From contig NZ_CP121451.1 of the NCBI RefSeq assembly GCF_029689945.1, forward strand, positions 1,612,001 through 1,676,000: DNA of 64,000 nucleotides, given 5' to 3'. The position numbers were made by a program, and so were the translations under genes. Shown one piece after another: positions 8,536 to 19,400 of this stretch (positions within the stretch are counted from its first letter, which is position 1; the number at the start of each line of letters is the position of its first letter). The notes beneath the pieces were generated by a model that did not search any database, was not told the origin of the DNA, and saw only the letters and a program-made list of their open reading frames with translations. Source of the stretch: Paenibacillus amylolyticus (GTDB lineage: Bacteria; Bacillota; Bacilli; Paenibacillales; Paenibacillaceae).

Positions 8536-10116
8536 ATGTCCATACATCAGATAGGTCACAAGGTGTCTTTTGCGGATATCAAAACGAAATTGCCTCAGGA
8601 AAGTTGGATGTACACTCAGAATGAAGCGCACAACGGTGAATTTGAAGCCGAGGAAGTATGGTTACATTCGGGTGACCTTCAGATCAGTGAACTGTTGTTG
8701 GATGAAGGGCCTTTTTTGATCTTGGTTGAAGGCAATCTGACAGTGGATCGTTATATTGGAAATACAAGTTCCGACGCGGCCAGTTCAAACCTGGTTGTAC
8801 TTGGGAATCTCATAACGCCCTATATGATCGTGGGTGGGCAGGAAATATATATTACAGGTAATCTCTATGTGGAGGATATGTTCTGGGGAGATTATAACCA
8901 TGGAGAATTGACAGTGAGAGGGAATGTAGAAGGTGGACTGCTGGTAAGTACCGAGCAATATAAGATTCAGGTTCAAGGACAACGCAATGTGAAGCGTCAG
9001 CTTGAAGAATGGGAGGATCTGGGACCATGGCGGGGCTCTAACATGTTGGCGTTATTGGTTCCTGAATGTGTGATTGATGAAGATACAGAGCCGTTTCCTT
9101 GGCGAGAAGAAATGTTAAGGAGGCTGCAGCAAGGACAACCTGTAATCAACCGAAAGTACATTCATGCTGAACAATCAGAGCCGGATGTGCCGGATTGGTT
9201 CGAAGATCATCGGATTACCGCTGAGAATATAGAGCGTCTTACTCATCCATCTTTGTTGCCTGTAAGAGAGGAGGATGAGTTACTCAACAGCTATGAATTT
9301 TGGTTGAACGGGCAATTTTGCCGAGTATCGGTCTATGGAGATGAGCATACGGAGGGGTATTTCCGCAGTCTTTATTTTCAGGATGACCACGACTGTGCAT
9401 TATTGCTTAAGATGGAGCCATCAGATCAAGGTTCCAACTCTCCGGACAAAGATATCGTACAACCGGGTAAACCTGTCTGGATGATCTCAGGTGCATATCG
9501 TTATCTGGGCAAAAAGAATTCGGAATGGAACGTATTTTCGGAGAACTCACCTGCTGATATTCAGCAGTTAAGCGAGCAAGGCTGGAGCACCTTGTTGCAA
9601 TCTGTATCGAATGTTCAGTATGCCCGTTCCTTAATTTCACACCAACTGATCCGTGATCTATTAGCTTTGCCGATCGTGGAGCCATATGACGATTATTATG
9701 ATGACGACCGGCACGGGCTGTGGATTGGAGACTTCTATTATGCATTTCGACAAGCAGGTCAGCTGAGTGATGGTGTTCCCCAGCCAGCTATGCTACGTAT
9801 TGGAAGAGAGTATGTGGATACTCAAGGGGAGACGCAGGTGGAAAAATATTATTATACCCTGCACCAACATGAGGACGGCACGGAAAGTGTGTTGATCGAA
9901 TACTCGGCTCAGAATAACGAGGATGAGGAAGAAGAACCGTTGTTGCTTGAACTTCATTACATAGGCGGCTCTCAATTACTACATGCCGTTCAATTGCTCG
10001 AACGTGGACGCCAAGTGCTCATTCAAGCAAATGAGGATTTACTGAATGGGGAGCCGCCGTACGCTGCTGAATCATTTGCGAAGCGATTCTGGAAATCAAA
10101 AGGATATCTGAAATGA
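8536..10116 (+). CDS. Uncharacterised 526-residue protein with Gly-Asn repeats
   Basis: Not recognised. The N-terminal 135 residues carry five spaced turns of similar form: 'SGDL' (about 45), 'EGNL' (65), 'LGNL' (89), 'TGNL' (107) and 'RGNV' (128). The period of about 20 residues is reminiscent of the single-stranded beta-helix of polymer-forming (bactofilin-like) proteins. A long acidic remainder follows (pI clearly low, several DDYYDDD and EDEEEE runs). There is no signal peptide or membrane helix, so it is probably cytoplasmic. The ATG at 8536 has GAGGAG 9 bases upstream; an in-frame TTG lies at 8515. Single gene with its own terminator. A role in immunity to a contact-dependent toxin is possible but unsupported. 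Confidence 0.6.
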   Translation: MSIHQIGHKVSFADIKTKLPQESWMYTQNEAHNGEFEAEEVWLHSGDLQISELLLDEGPFLILVEGNLTVDRYIGNTSSDAASSNLVVLGNLITPYMIVGGQEIYITGNLYVEDMFWGDYNHGELTVRGNVEGGLLVSTEQYKIQVQGQRNVKRQLEEWEDLGPWRGSNMLALLVPECVIDEDTEPFPWREEMLRRLQQGQPVINRKYIHAEQSEPDVPDWFEDHRITAENIERLTHPSLLPVREEDELLNSYEFWLNGQFCRVSVYGDEHTEGYFRSLYFQDDHDCALLLKMEPSDQGSNSPDKDIVQPGKPVWMISGAYRYLGKKNSEWNVFSENSPADIQQLSEQGWSTLLQSVSNVQYARSLISHQLIRDLLALPIVEPYDDYYDDDRHGLWIGDFYYAFRQAGQLSDGVPQPAMLRIGREYVDTQGETQVEKYYYTLHQHEDGTESVLIEYSAQNNEDEEEEPLLLELHYIGGSQLLHAVQLLERGRQVLIQANEDLLNGEPPYAAESFAKRFWKSKGYLK

Positions 10117-10162
10117 ATAAAACAACCTTCCCTCAGAAATAGAGGTGAAGGTTGTTTTATTC
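10117..10162. terminator. Bidirectional terminator between convergent genes
   Basis: Arms AAACAACCTTC and GAAGGTTGTTTT, flanked by A-run and T-run on opposite sides. It serves the gene ending at 10116 and the minus-strand ABC gene ending at 10206. Confidence 0.85.
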
Positions 10163-10205
10163 CGTATTTGGTTTTTTCGATGGTTGCTATGTTAGGGCAT
10201 GCTAC

Positions 10206-11919
10206 TTAACCAAATTGGGCTTGATGCAGTCGGCTGTATGAGCCATTACGTGCAAGCAGTTCTTCATGGCTGCCTTGTTCGGCTACGCTGCCGTTCTCCA
10301 CCACGACGATGCAATCGGCGTGTCGGATGGTTGCCAGTCGGTGGGCAATTACCAATGTGGTACGTCCCTGAGCCAGCTCGGACAAGGCCAGCTGAATGGC
10401 AGCTTCCGTCTCCGTGTCGAGTGCGGAGGTGGCTTCATCCAGGATGAGGATTGGCGGGTTCTTCAGAATCATTCTTGCGATGGACAGACGTTGCTTCTGC
10501 CCACCGGATAATTTCACGCCGCGTTCACCGATCATGGTGTCCAGTCCGTCTGGCTGCGATTGTACCAGCTCTTCCAGCTGAGCCCGGCGGATGGCTTGCC
10601 AGATTTCATCATCCGTAGCATTCAGTTTGCCGTATGCAATATTTTCACGAATCGTTCCGTCAAACAGGAAAATATCCTGCTGCACAATCCCGATATGGGA
10701 GCGCAGTGATTCCAGCGTCATGTCCTTCACGGGAATGCCATCGATGGAGATATGCCCCGCATCCACATCGTAGAAACGTGGGATTAGACTGCATAACGTC
10801 GTTTTACCCCCACCTGAAGGTCCAACCAGAGCAACCGTCTGGCCTGCCTGAATATCCAGATTGACCTGAGAGAGGGTAGGTTTTTGTTCTTCATAAGAAA
10901 AGGTAACGTTATGAAAGGTGATATCACCTTTCACATCCGGAATCGGTTTTGCCAGTGGTGTATCTTCTACATCAGGTACAGCTTCCAGCAGCTTCCAGAT
11001 AACGTTTGAAGCCGGCGATGCCTTTGGGATACGTCTCGATCACGGAGTTAATCTTCTCAATCGGTCCAAGGAATACATTGGATAGCATTACAAAAGCAAT
11101 GAACTCCCCGTAAGTCATACTTCCTTGAATGACAAACCAGGTTCCACATACCAGTACAAACAGCGATACAAATTTCATCAGAATGAAACTGAGTGAAGAG
11201 TTCCAGGCCATGATGCGGTAGGTGATTAGTTTGGTGAGTCTGAAACGTTCGTTGTTCTCAACGAAACGTCCCACTTCATGCTTTTCATTGGCAAAAGCCT
11301 GTACGACACGGATGCCGCTGACATTGTTCTCGACTCGTGCATTATAATCGGCGATATCTGCAAACATGCGCTTGAATGCTTTCGACATTTTGCGACTGAA
11401 ATACAGCGACAGGTAGATCATCAGCGGCACAATGATGAACGTCATCACAGCGAGCTGCCAGTTGATTCCCAGCATAATGCCGAAAGCTCCGGCAAGGGTC
11501 ATGAAGGCAATAAATAAGTCCTCGGGTCCGTGATGCGCAATCTCACCAATATCCATTAGGTCGTTGGTCATGCGGGAGACCAGATGTCCGGTCTTATTGT
11601 TGTCGAAGAAGCGGAAGGACTGCTTCTGTACACGCGTGAACAGTTCTCTCCGCATATCGGATTCAATATTAATGCCAAGCTTGTGGCCCCAATAGGTAAC
11701 GGCATAATGAAAAAAGGAACTGATCAGGTAGATGCCGAGCAACCCGGCACATGCTGCCAAGATCATGGACCAGTTGCCAGCCGGAAGCAGCTGATCGACC
11801 ACTCGATTCACAGCAAGTGGAAAGGCCAGCTCCAGCAGCGCGGCGGCGATGGCACAGGAGAAGTCCAATATAAAGAGCCTTTTGTAAGGCCGATAATAAG
11901 CCATAAAACGGCGAAGCAT
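10206..11919 (-). CDS. ABC half-transporter (exporter-type fold, fused membrane and ATPase domains), frame broken once
   Basis: Corrected length 570 residues, typical for a homodimerising type IV (exporter-fold) ABC protein. The N-terminal part (10972-11919) has about six helices and coupling-helix sequences. The C-terminal part has Walker A 'GPSGGGKTT', signature 'LSGGQKQR', Walker B 'ILILDEAT' and the H-loop 'VIAHR'. The frame breaks near 10981-10999 inside a direct repeat (GAAGCTG...GGAAGCTG), consistent with one extra base; removing it restores 'RYLELLEAVPDVEDTP'. GAGGAGGG precedes the ATG. It lies 84 bases after the siderophore-binding gene on the same strand, so it may belong to the iron operon. 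A plain drug exporter is the alternative. Confidence 0.85.
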
Positions 11920-12003
11920 ATGTAAGCCCTCCTCAATCTCAATATGACATAAATGCCCGAGCAGGCTAAATAGCCTGTCCGGACACCTGTATTCATGCTT
12001 ATG

Positions 12004-13031
12004 TTATTTGCGGTTTTGCTCGGCACGTTCTACGATCATATCGGCGAATTCTTCAGCCTGACCTTGAATTGCAATCGGGTCGAAGTACCAGTAGCGGTCT
12101 TCCAGCAATTCGTACACCTGATTGTTTTTCACAGCCGGCAGGGATTGCCAGATGGAGTCACCCTGATAATTTTTATTGTTCTCCCCAACGGTCAAGAAGA
12201 TATGATCCCCTGCATAATCACCAACAACTTCACGCGAGATCTCTTTCCATTGGGTATCACCCATCAGTTCTTTTTTGGTGATTTCGAGTGGGGCAAGTTG
12301 CAAAGCACGATAGACCGCTTGTCCTCCGCGACCAAAATTGTCTCCATAGCCATAATAACTTTTGTCGGAAACTTCAAGGATGGAGAAGGTTTCCTCCGGT
12401 TTGATGACGGCTTTCACCTTGGCACGAGCAGCTTCAATCCGTTCATCGTATGTTTTCAGCCAAGCTTCGGCTGCTTCGGATTTGTTCATCAGCTCTCCGA
12501 ATCCCGGATTTCTTCGTGTACATTCGTGAATGTGCCATAAGGGATGACTACGGTAGGTGCGATTTTTTGATAACTCTCAATCTCGCTGGCCTGGTCAGAG
12601 TATGTAATGATGAGGTCCGGGTTCAAGGCAATGACCTTCTCCATGGATACCGCTGCCCGATCACCGATACTCTCTATGCCAGCCACCTGATCCGCATAGA
12701 ACGGGTTTTCGAGATAATATTGAACAGCACCAACGGGCTTCACACCCAGTGCGAGCAGATCACTTACGTACATATCGGTAACGATTCGTTTCGGTTCAGC
12801 CGGAATTTCAACATCCCCGCTTAATGATTTGTAGGTTCGTGTAGCACCTGAATTATCCCCACCGGACGACGTCTCTGTGTTCGTCTCGGAAGAGGCGGTT
12901 GCCGTCTCGGTTCCCGCTGTCGATGTCTGTTCAGTGGCAGTTGAGCCTGTTCCGCTGCTGCAAGCAGCCAGAATCATGATGATGGCGAGCATTAGCAGCA
13001 AGCCGGCAAATCGTTTTTTTGCAGCAAACAT
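12004..13031 (-). CDS. Iron-siderophore ABC substrate-binding lipoprotein, frame broken once
   Basis: Corrected length 342 residues. It has a lipoprotein signal ending 'LAAC' followed by a Ser/Thr/Glu-rich linker, then the class III (FecB/BtuF-type) binding fold: 'EPKRIVTDM', 'YVSDLLALGVKPVGA', 'NPDLIITYS', and in the second half 'GDHIFLTVGE' and 'YWYFDPIAIQGQ'. The first part stops at 12489; one extra T at 12500-12501 (RC of an AA pair) joins it as 'IRDFGELMNKSEAA'. The ATG at 13031 is chosen because AGGGGGA lies 8 bases upstream and the signal peptide starts there. A Fur box precedes it. No FecCD-type permease gene is nearby. Confidence 0.9.
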
Positions 13032-13054
13032 ATTTTTGTTCCCCCTGTGTATAA

Positions 13055-13077
13055 TCAATAATGATTATTATTCTCAT
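13055..13077 (-). promoter_or_regulatory. Fur box upstream of the siderophore-binding gene
   Basis: On the minus strand the region reads GAGAATAATAATCATTATT, closely matching the classical Fur 19-mer GATAATGATAATCATTATC and the 7-1-7 Bacillus form. It ends about 24 bases before the start codon, implying iron repression. Confidence 0.8.
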
Positions 13078-13126
13078 TAATAACATAGAGGAAGATGTAA
13101 GTTTTGTACATGGACAACTATGATCA

Positions 13127-14786
13127 CTATGGCATGGACAATTGTGATGTCAGGTGACGCATGATATGCTGCAATTGCTCCATAACGGACAAGGGATCAA
13201 ATCCATAGAACATGTCGGCATTGATCTCGTATGTACGTCCTTCTTGAACGGCGGGTAGGGTGCCCCAGTATTCCTGATTCAGCAGGTCATCCAATCGTTC
13301 TCGTTCGACAGGTTCCTCAGGGAAGGCGACAAACATATAATCTGCTGCATATAGGTGAATCTCCGACAACGGAACATGAATGTACCCGTGAGTAACTGTC
13401 CGTCCTGCTCCATTCGTGACGGTGGAGTGAAACCCAGCGATTGATAAAGCACATGAGAGGCTCTACCCAGCCATGACCATAGATATAGGCGCCATCCTCT
13501 CCAATCATAAATATGCAAACGGCAGAACCTCGTGTTCCTGCCATCCATTGATCCAACGCATGATTGGCTTCTTGTTCAAGCTGATAATAACGATTCAATA
13601 ACGCCTGTGCATTGGACTCAAGCCCGGTAATTCGTCCCAAATGAATAAGCTGCTCCTGCCAATCGAGTTCCTCGAAGGGCATCAGAATAGTCGGAGCGAT
13701 CAGACGTAGTTCATCGGAAGTGGGATGTGGTGCATACCCGAGAATGACATCAGGCTGAGCATTCGCAATCAGCTCCGGATGTTTAACCAGCTCATATTCG
13801 GAATGCTGCTCGAATGCTTCATGACCCTCGTGACCATGTTCACCACATTTATCTTCCATCCAGCTGGCTACGGCGCCCATGTGGGGAGTGTGGCCCAAAG
13901 CCAGAAGAGACGCTGTATAGTTGTAGGTCAGAGATACAATCTTCTTGGGCATTTTCCGGTAGTGAGTCGGTGAAGAGCCAACCAGCTGTTTGAATTTGCG
14001 GCTTAGATAGAACGTGTCCCTATAGCCAGTCAATTGTGCAATTTCCTGTAGGGTAGGATTCGAGAACAGCAGATGTTCCTGAGCCATCCTGATTCTGAGA
14101 CGGGTCACATACTCAACAAACGTAAGACCTGTATGCTTTTTGAACTCCCGTGAAAAATGCTCGGGACTCACATTTGCATCGCGTGCCAATTGTTCGCGGG
14201 TCAGCGGTTGTGTATACGTCTGATGGATATGTCTAAGCACGTTATCAAGCCAGGAGTGATCTTCATGAACAGAATGAGCCACATGATCCTGCAACATGTC
14301 CAGCATTTCATAGAAAAGCATATGTGGCCTAAAGGGGCTGGCATCCTGACCTTTTGAACAGACTTGAACCAGCTCCAGTGCCTTGTCCGTGAGATGGCGG
14401 CTCACAATCGGTGTTGGTAACCCAAAAGGCCAGAACAGCTGTTCATTCTCAGCTGAATCAAACGCAATAGCAATGCCCTGTATGGGCGACAGGGAGCCGC
14501 GCTTGTTCTCGTGCTGAAGCAGGTTTTCCGCTTGCCGAACAACGGCGGAGCCTGCATTTAAGGTCAGTTTTCCCTCTCTGTTAGATATCCTGGCCTGACC
14601 AGCAGTAACGACGTATAGTACATGAAGTGTGCTCCACAATTCATCTATGCGGGAGAAGGACTCGCGATCATGAAGCTGCACCAGATGGCACAGCTTGAAC
14701 CCGGCAGCAGGTACGGACTTAATTTTCTGCAAGGGAATGGGGATGGACAGCGATTTTGGTGAATACGCGGGCTTGGAAATATTCAT
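13127..14786 (-). CDS. Btr-like AraC regulator fused to a siderophore-binding domain, frame broken twice
   Basis: Corrected length 552 residues. An N-terminal cupin-like sensing region (1-170) is followed by a pair of AraC helix-turn-helix motifs ('LTREQLARDANVSPEHFSRE' and 'TLQEIAQLTGYRD', about 195-280) and a C-terminal FecB-type periplasmic-binding-like domain starting 'KKIVSLTYNYTASLLALG'. This is the layout of B. subtilis Btr (YbbB), which senses bacillibactin in the cytoplasm and activates uptake genes. Two one-base gaps in CC pairs near 13468-13472 and 13377 split the C-terminal third; restoring them gives 'HGLGRASHVLYQSLGFTPP' and 'GTFHVPLSEIHLYAADY'. AAGGAGA precedes the start. It lies directly upstream of the binding lipoprotein gene, which it probably activates. 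Confidence 0.85.
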
Positions 14787-14841
14787 TAGATAACGGTCTC
14801 CTTACATTAATCAGCAGGGTCATTATTCATCTCATGCCCTT

Positions 14842-14870
14842 GGTATACTGGCGTAATTCTCGGATCTCAA
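14842..14870 (-). promoter_or_regulatory. Candidate promoter of the Btr-like gene
   Basis: Minus-strand TTGAGA (14870-14865), 17-base spacer, TATACC (14847-14842). Confidence 0.45.
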
Positions 14871-14957
14871 CTATTATGCAGTATATACTATAAATGAAGC
14901 GACGTGGATGGACAGATCGGACAAATCAACTTTTTCTGTGAAAAATGGACAAAGTGG

Positions 14958-14986
14958 TTGAAATCGCTATCAACACCGACTATAAT
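14958..14986 (+). promoter_or_regulatory. Sigma-A promoter far upstream of the lacI-type gene
   Basis: TTGAAA (14958-14963), 17-base spacer, perfect TATAAT (14981-14986). Transcription would begin near 14993, inside operator A, and run through a 320-base leader towards the regulator gene. That leader shows no convincing gene; a small stem CTGGC/GCCAG lies near 15010-15026. Confidence 0.6.
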
Positions 14987-14993
14987 GAAAATG

Positions 14994-15007
14994 TCGAAAC
15001 GTTTCAA
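14994..15007. promoter_or_regulatory. LacI-family operator A
   Basis: TCGAAACGTTTCAA overlaps the predicted start of the upstream promoter. Its core GAAACGTTTC is identical to operators B and C. Confidence 0.65.
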
Positions 15008-15168
15008 TCTGGCGTTTACTGCCAGTTTCATTGGTTTAAGCTCAAACGGCTCATAGAGTGTCAGATTGAGAGACGTGTCATGACCATCGCTAGTGGCAAG
15101 GACTGGAACGTTACACATTCAACCGTGGTGCCATAAGGATGGAGACTAGAATTTTTTTTGAAAATACC

Positions 15169-15182
15169 TCGAAACGTTTCGA
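15169..15182. promoter_or_regulatory. LacI-family operator B
   Basis: Perfect palindrome TCGAAACGTTTCGA just downstream of TTGAAA (15158-15163), 135 bases before the regulator start. A second dyad (ATCCATA...TATGGAT, about 15184-15208) follows it. Suggests autoregulation. Confidence 0.7.
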
Positions 15183-15316
15183 TTGATATCCATAGATATG
15201 ATATGGATCAAGATGAATAAACGATAATACAGGATGTAGTGGTTGTTCTAACCATGTATCGTATAAAATGTAGATAACCTTAGAATTTGTTCTAGTCTAG
15301 AAGGAGCGAACGTGGA

Positions 15317-16305
15317 ATGGCAACGATTAAGGATGTGGCAAAGCTGGCAGGTGTAGCACTCTCGACGGCTTCCTATGCGCTGAGCGGGGATAGCAAGGTT
15401 AGTGCCAAGACCAAGGCTAAAGTGCTTGAGGCAGCACGAGAACTGAATTACCGCAAGAACGGCTTTGCCATGGACCTGAAGCGGAGCCGGACGAACACGA
15501 TCGCTTTGATCCTGACCGATCTGTCGGGTCCGTATTACTCGGAGTTGATCCGTAGTGTCCAGGATGTAGCTCTCGCGAACGGGTATGACTTGATTGCGTG
15601 CAGCTCCATGGGTGGACGGGACTCAACAGCGGTGAGATTTTTACGTGAAAAAGAGTGGACGGAGCCATCGTCCTGGCGCATAACATCCAGGATGATATTC
15701 TGGTGGAATCTGCCGGTCCCCGCTTTCCGATCATTGTGATGGACCGTCAACTGTCGAGTGACCATCTGGTGAATGTGCTGGTAGACGGAGAGCAGGGCGG
15801 TTATCTCGCTACACAATATCTGATCCAGTCCGGCCATCAGAAGATTGCTTATATTAGTGGCCCATCCAACTCGTATGACAATGCGCTCCGATACCAAGGG
15901 TATCTGCGAGCGATGCGGGAAGCGGGACTTGAAGAAAAGTCCAAATGGCGTCTGAACGGCAACTTTGTGCGTGAGGGCGGATACAGTGCAACCAAAATGA
16001 TGATCATGCAGGGAGAGCTCCCCTCAGCGGTATTTTACGGTAACGATGAGATGGCGATTGGTGGCCTGAAGGCATTGGAAGAGCGCGGTGTATCGGTACC
16101 GAATGACATCTCCGTAATCGGATTTGACGATATTCAGTTATCGGAATATGTTCGCCCACCGTTGACAACGATACGCCAGCCGAAGCATGAAGCCGGGTCG
16201 CTCGCCGGACATCTGTTATTCCAGATGCTCAATGGCGAAGCGGTTGACCCCTCATATACGTTAACGATTAATATGATCGAACGCAGTTCTGTACGTTCGG
16301 TCTAG
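15317..16305 (+). CDS. LacI-family transcriptional regulator, frame broken once
   Basis: Corrected length 329 residues, normal for LacI/GalR proteins. The N-terminus is the classical helix-turn-helix 'ATIKDVAKLAGVALSTASYA' with hinge helix, followed by a sugar-binding periplasmic-type core ('ISVIGFDDIQLSEYVRPPLT' near the C-terminus). The frame breaks in A5 at 15648-15652; one more A gives 'REKRVDGAIVLAHN'. AAGGAG precedes the ATG. Operators in its own upstream region and before the GH94 gene indicate it controls itself and that enzyme, probably induced by a beta-glucan oligosaccharide. Confidence 0.9.
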
Positions 16306-16423
16306 ATCAACCTGGAACTGTAGATCTACCTGTATGCAGAAGTGAAAGTTCAATGATGGGGTTATCGTCCGGACGGGCTGTATAAGGCCGGTCTGAAGAG
16401 GCCCCTATTCTTTTTCAAGTTAA

Positions 16424-16437
16424 TCGAAACGTTTCGA
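16424..16437. promoter_or_regulatory. LacI-family operator C, in front of the GH94 gene
   Basis: Perfect TCGAAACGTTTCGA, identical to operator B, 28 bases before the enzyme's start codon. Confidence 0.75.
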
Positions 16438-16465
16438 TTTTATACTAATTCAAGGAGTGAACCTT

Positions 16466-19400
16466 ATGACAACGATGATTAATGAACCGATCCGGTTGAG
16501 TGCCGGGGAGTTATCCTTTACCTTTTTGAACAGTGGAGATCTGTACCAGGCTACTTCCGGTACAACGATGTTGAACCAGTTGCTCAGCAACCAGATTGAT
16601 GGATCTCTGAATAACCTGTACCTGCGTGTACACGACGGAGAGAAGATCAGCTCATTTCCATTGCTCGGTGTACGTTCGAACAGCAAAGTGATTACAAGCA
16701 AAGCACAGTCCGGCAACCAGTTGATCTGGGAGGGCACAGTCCAGGTGGAAGGCAGTGAACAAGGCATCGGCTACCAGGTCGTATTTACGGCTACACCACA
16801 AGGTGTCTGGTTCTGGGATGTGAAGCTTACAGGACAACAACAGAACGTAGACGTGGTATATGGACAGGATGTAGGTCTTGCTGATCCAGGGGCGGTACGA
16901 AGCAATGAAGCTTATCTGTCACAATACATTGACCACACGGTGTTTGAAGATGAAGCGAGAGGTTATGTGGTATGTTCCCGTCAAAACCAGCCTCAGGGCG
17001 GCGCATTTCCATATATGCAACAAGGTTCTCTGACCAAAGCAGTGGGTTACTCCACAGACGGATTCCAATTCTTCGGTCTGTCATACAAGGAAACCAATCA
17101 ACCAGAGAGCTTGAATCGCCCAACGCTGGCGAATGAGACATATCAGTATGAATTTGCCTACACGGCGCTGCAATCGGAACTGCTCAATCTGAACGGTGAA
17201 GCTCAGGTGATCTTCTATGGACTGGCGAAGGCTAATCATGCCGAAGGAATCTCTGCACTGGAATTCGCAGATGAAGTTACTGCAGCATGGAATGAAGTAC
17301 AGGCTACGACTGTGGACCATGGCGACACGTTGGAACAGGTGAAACTGTCCTCCTTCCTGGGTGAACCTCTGGTTACGCTTGATCTTACACAAGATGAGAT
17401 TCATGATCTGTTCCCTGATCGTCATCAGGAGGAGCACAGCGGTAAGGAATTGTTATCTTTCTTCACAGGCAGCTACGAACACATCGTTCTGAAAGCAAAA
17501 GAATTGCTTGTGGAGCGTCCGCACGGTCACATTCTGATGAGTGGTGGCAACGTGCAACTTGGGGCACAGGTTATTACAACGACATCGTATATGTACGGTA
17601 TTTTCAACTCACAGCTCGTTATTGGGAACACCAATTTTAATAAAATGATCAGTAATGCCCGCAATGCCTTGAACGTGCCGAAGACGGCTGGACAACGCAT
17701 CTATGTGGAAATGGACGGACAATATCGTCTGCTGACGATGCCATCCCTGTTCGAGATCGGCTTCAACTATGCACGCTGGATTTACAAAACCGAATCCGAC
17801 ACCATCATCGTTACCAATTACACAGGTGCGCATACGACGGATGTAAGCATGAACGTACGCTCCACAAGTGGCACGGCATACCGTTACCTGGTAACGAACC
17901 AGATTACGATGAATGTGAATGAATACGAGTATCCGCTGCATATGACGCAGGATGGCGATACTTTGGTCTTCAAAGCGGACCCACAAGCGATTAGTGCGGA
18001 AACGTATCCGGATCTGCAATACCGTATGTCGGTGGATGGTGCGACTGTCAATGTAGGTGACGAAACGCTGCTAGCAAGTGGTATCCGCAGTGGTTCCGCA
18101 TCGCTGGTTACACTTACTCTGGAAGCCAGTGCTGAATGGACGCTGAAGGTACAAGGGGTATTGGAAGGTCAGGCGGATAGCGGAGCGGCAGCAGGTTCAA
18201 GTCTGACTTTTGAAGAGGAAGTACAGGCATATCGCGAGTTCTTCGCAGGTGTGATGAACGGGTTCCGTTTGTCCCGTGGAGAAGGTCAGCGTGCAGAGGA
18301 TCTGTTCAAAGTAAATGCGCTGGCTTGGTGGTACACCCACAACATGCTGGTACACTATTCCGTGCCTCACGGTTTGGAGCAGTACGGCGGCGCGGCTTGG
18401 GGTACACGGGATGTGTGCCAAGGTCCGGTGGAGTACTTTATGGCAACTCAAAAATATGAGCAAGTTCGCGATATCATCAAAATGGTCTACACTCACCAAT
18501 ACGAAGATGATGGCAACTGGCCGCAATGGTTCATGTTCGATAAATACTTTGCGATTCAACAGGAAGAGAGTCATGGTGACATCATCGTATGGCCGCTGAA
18601 AGTACTGGCGGATTACCTGACAGCGACTCGCGATTATGCGATTCTGGATGAGAAAGTACCTTATACCGTCAAGCATAGCTTCGGGTTTACGGAAGAAACG
18701 GCAACGGTACTGGATCACGCGAAAAAGAAATCGAATATATCCGTTCGCACTTCCTGCACGATACATTCCTGTCTTCCTACGGAGATGGCGACTGGGATGA
18801 TACGCTCCAGCCAGCCAATGCACAGCTCAAGCAATACATGGTGAGCAGTTGGACGGTGGCATTGACGTATCAGTCCGTGAATGTACTCTCACAAGCGTTG
18901 AAATTCAAGGATGCGGACTTTGCACAGGAGCTGGACACGCTGGCTCAAGGCATCCGCGAGGACTTTAACCGTTACATGCTGGGTACAGATGTGATTCCAG
19001 GCTTTGTATACATGGAAGACGCTGACCAAGCCAAGCTGATGCTTCATCCAACGGACACAGAGACAGGCATTCAATACCGCCTGTTGCCAATGACGCGCAG
19101 CATGATCGGTGAATTGCTGAATGCGGAGCAAGCAGAATCACATTACGCGTTGATCCGTGAGCAGTTCCTGTGCCCGGATGGCGTGCGTCTGATGAATCGT
19201 CCGGCTCAATATGCTGGCGGCGTAAGCACACACTTCAAACGTGCAGAACAAGCATCCAACTTCGGACGTGAGATTGGTTTGCAATATGTGCACGCTCATA
19301 TCCGTTACGTGGAAGCGATGGCGAAGCTGGGTAAAACAGATCAGGTGTGGAATGGTCTCGCGATGATCAACCCGGTTGGGATCGGCGAGGTTGTACCTAA

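Noticed and set aside
14945..15136. A 63-codon open frame on the plus strand upstream of the lacI-type gene
   Set aside because: Its start lies upstream of a good promoter's -10 box and operator A, it has no ribosome site and no recognisable sequence.
14994..16437. Reading the GAAACGTTTC palindromes as CcpA cre sites
   Set aside because: They lack the flanking TGWAA/WCA pattern and cluster only around the LacI regulator and GH94 gene, so a dedicated LacI operator fits better.
16440..16445. TATACT as the -10 box of the GH94 gene
   Set aside because: A start from it would fall at the ribosome binding site itself, and no -35 box is correctly placed.
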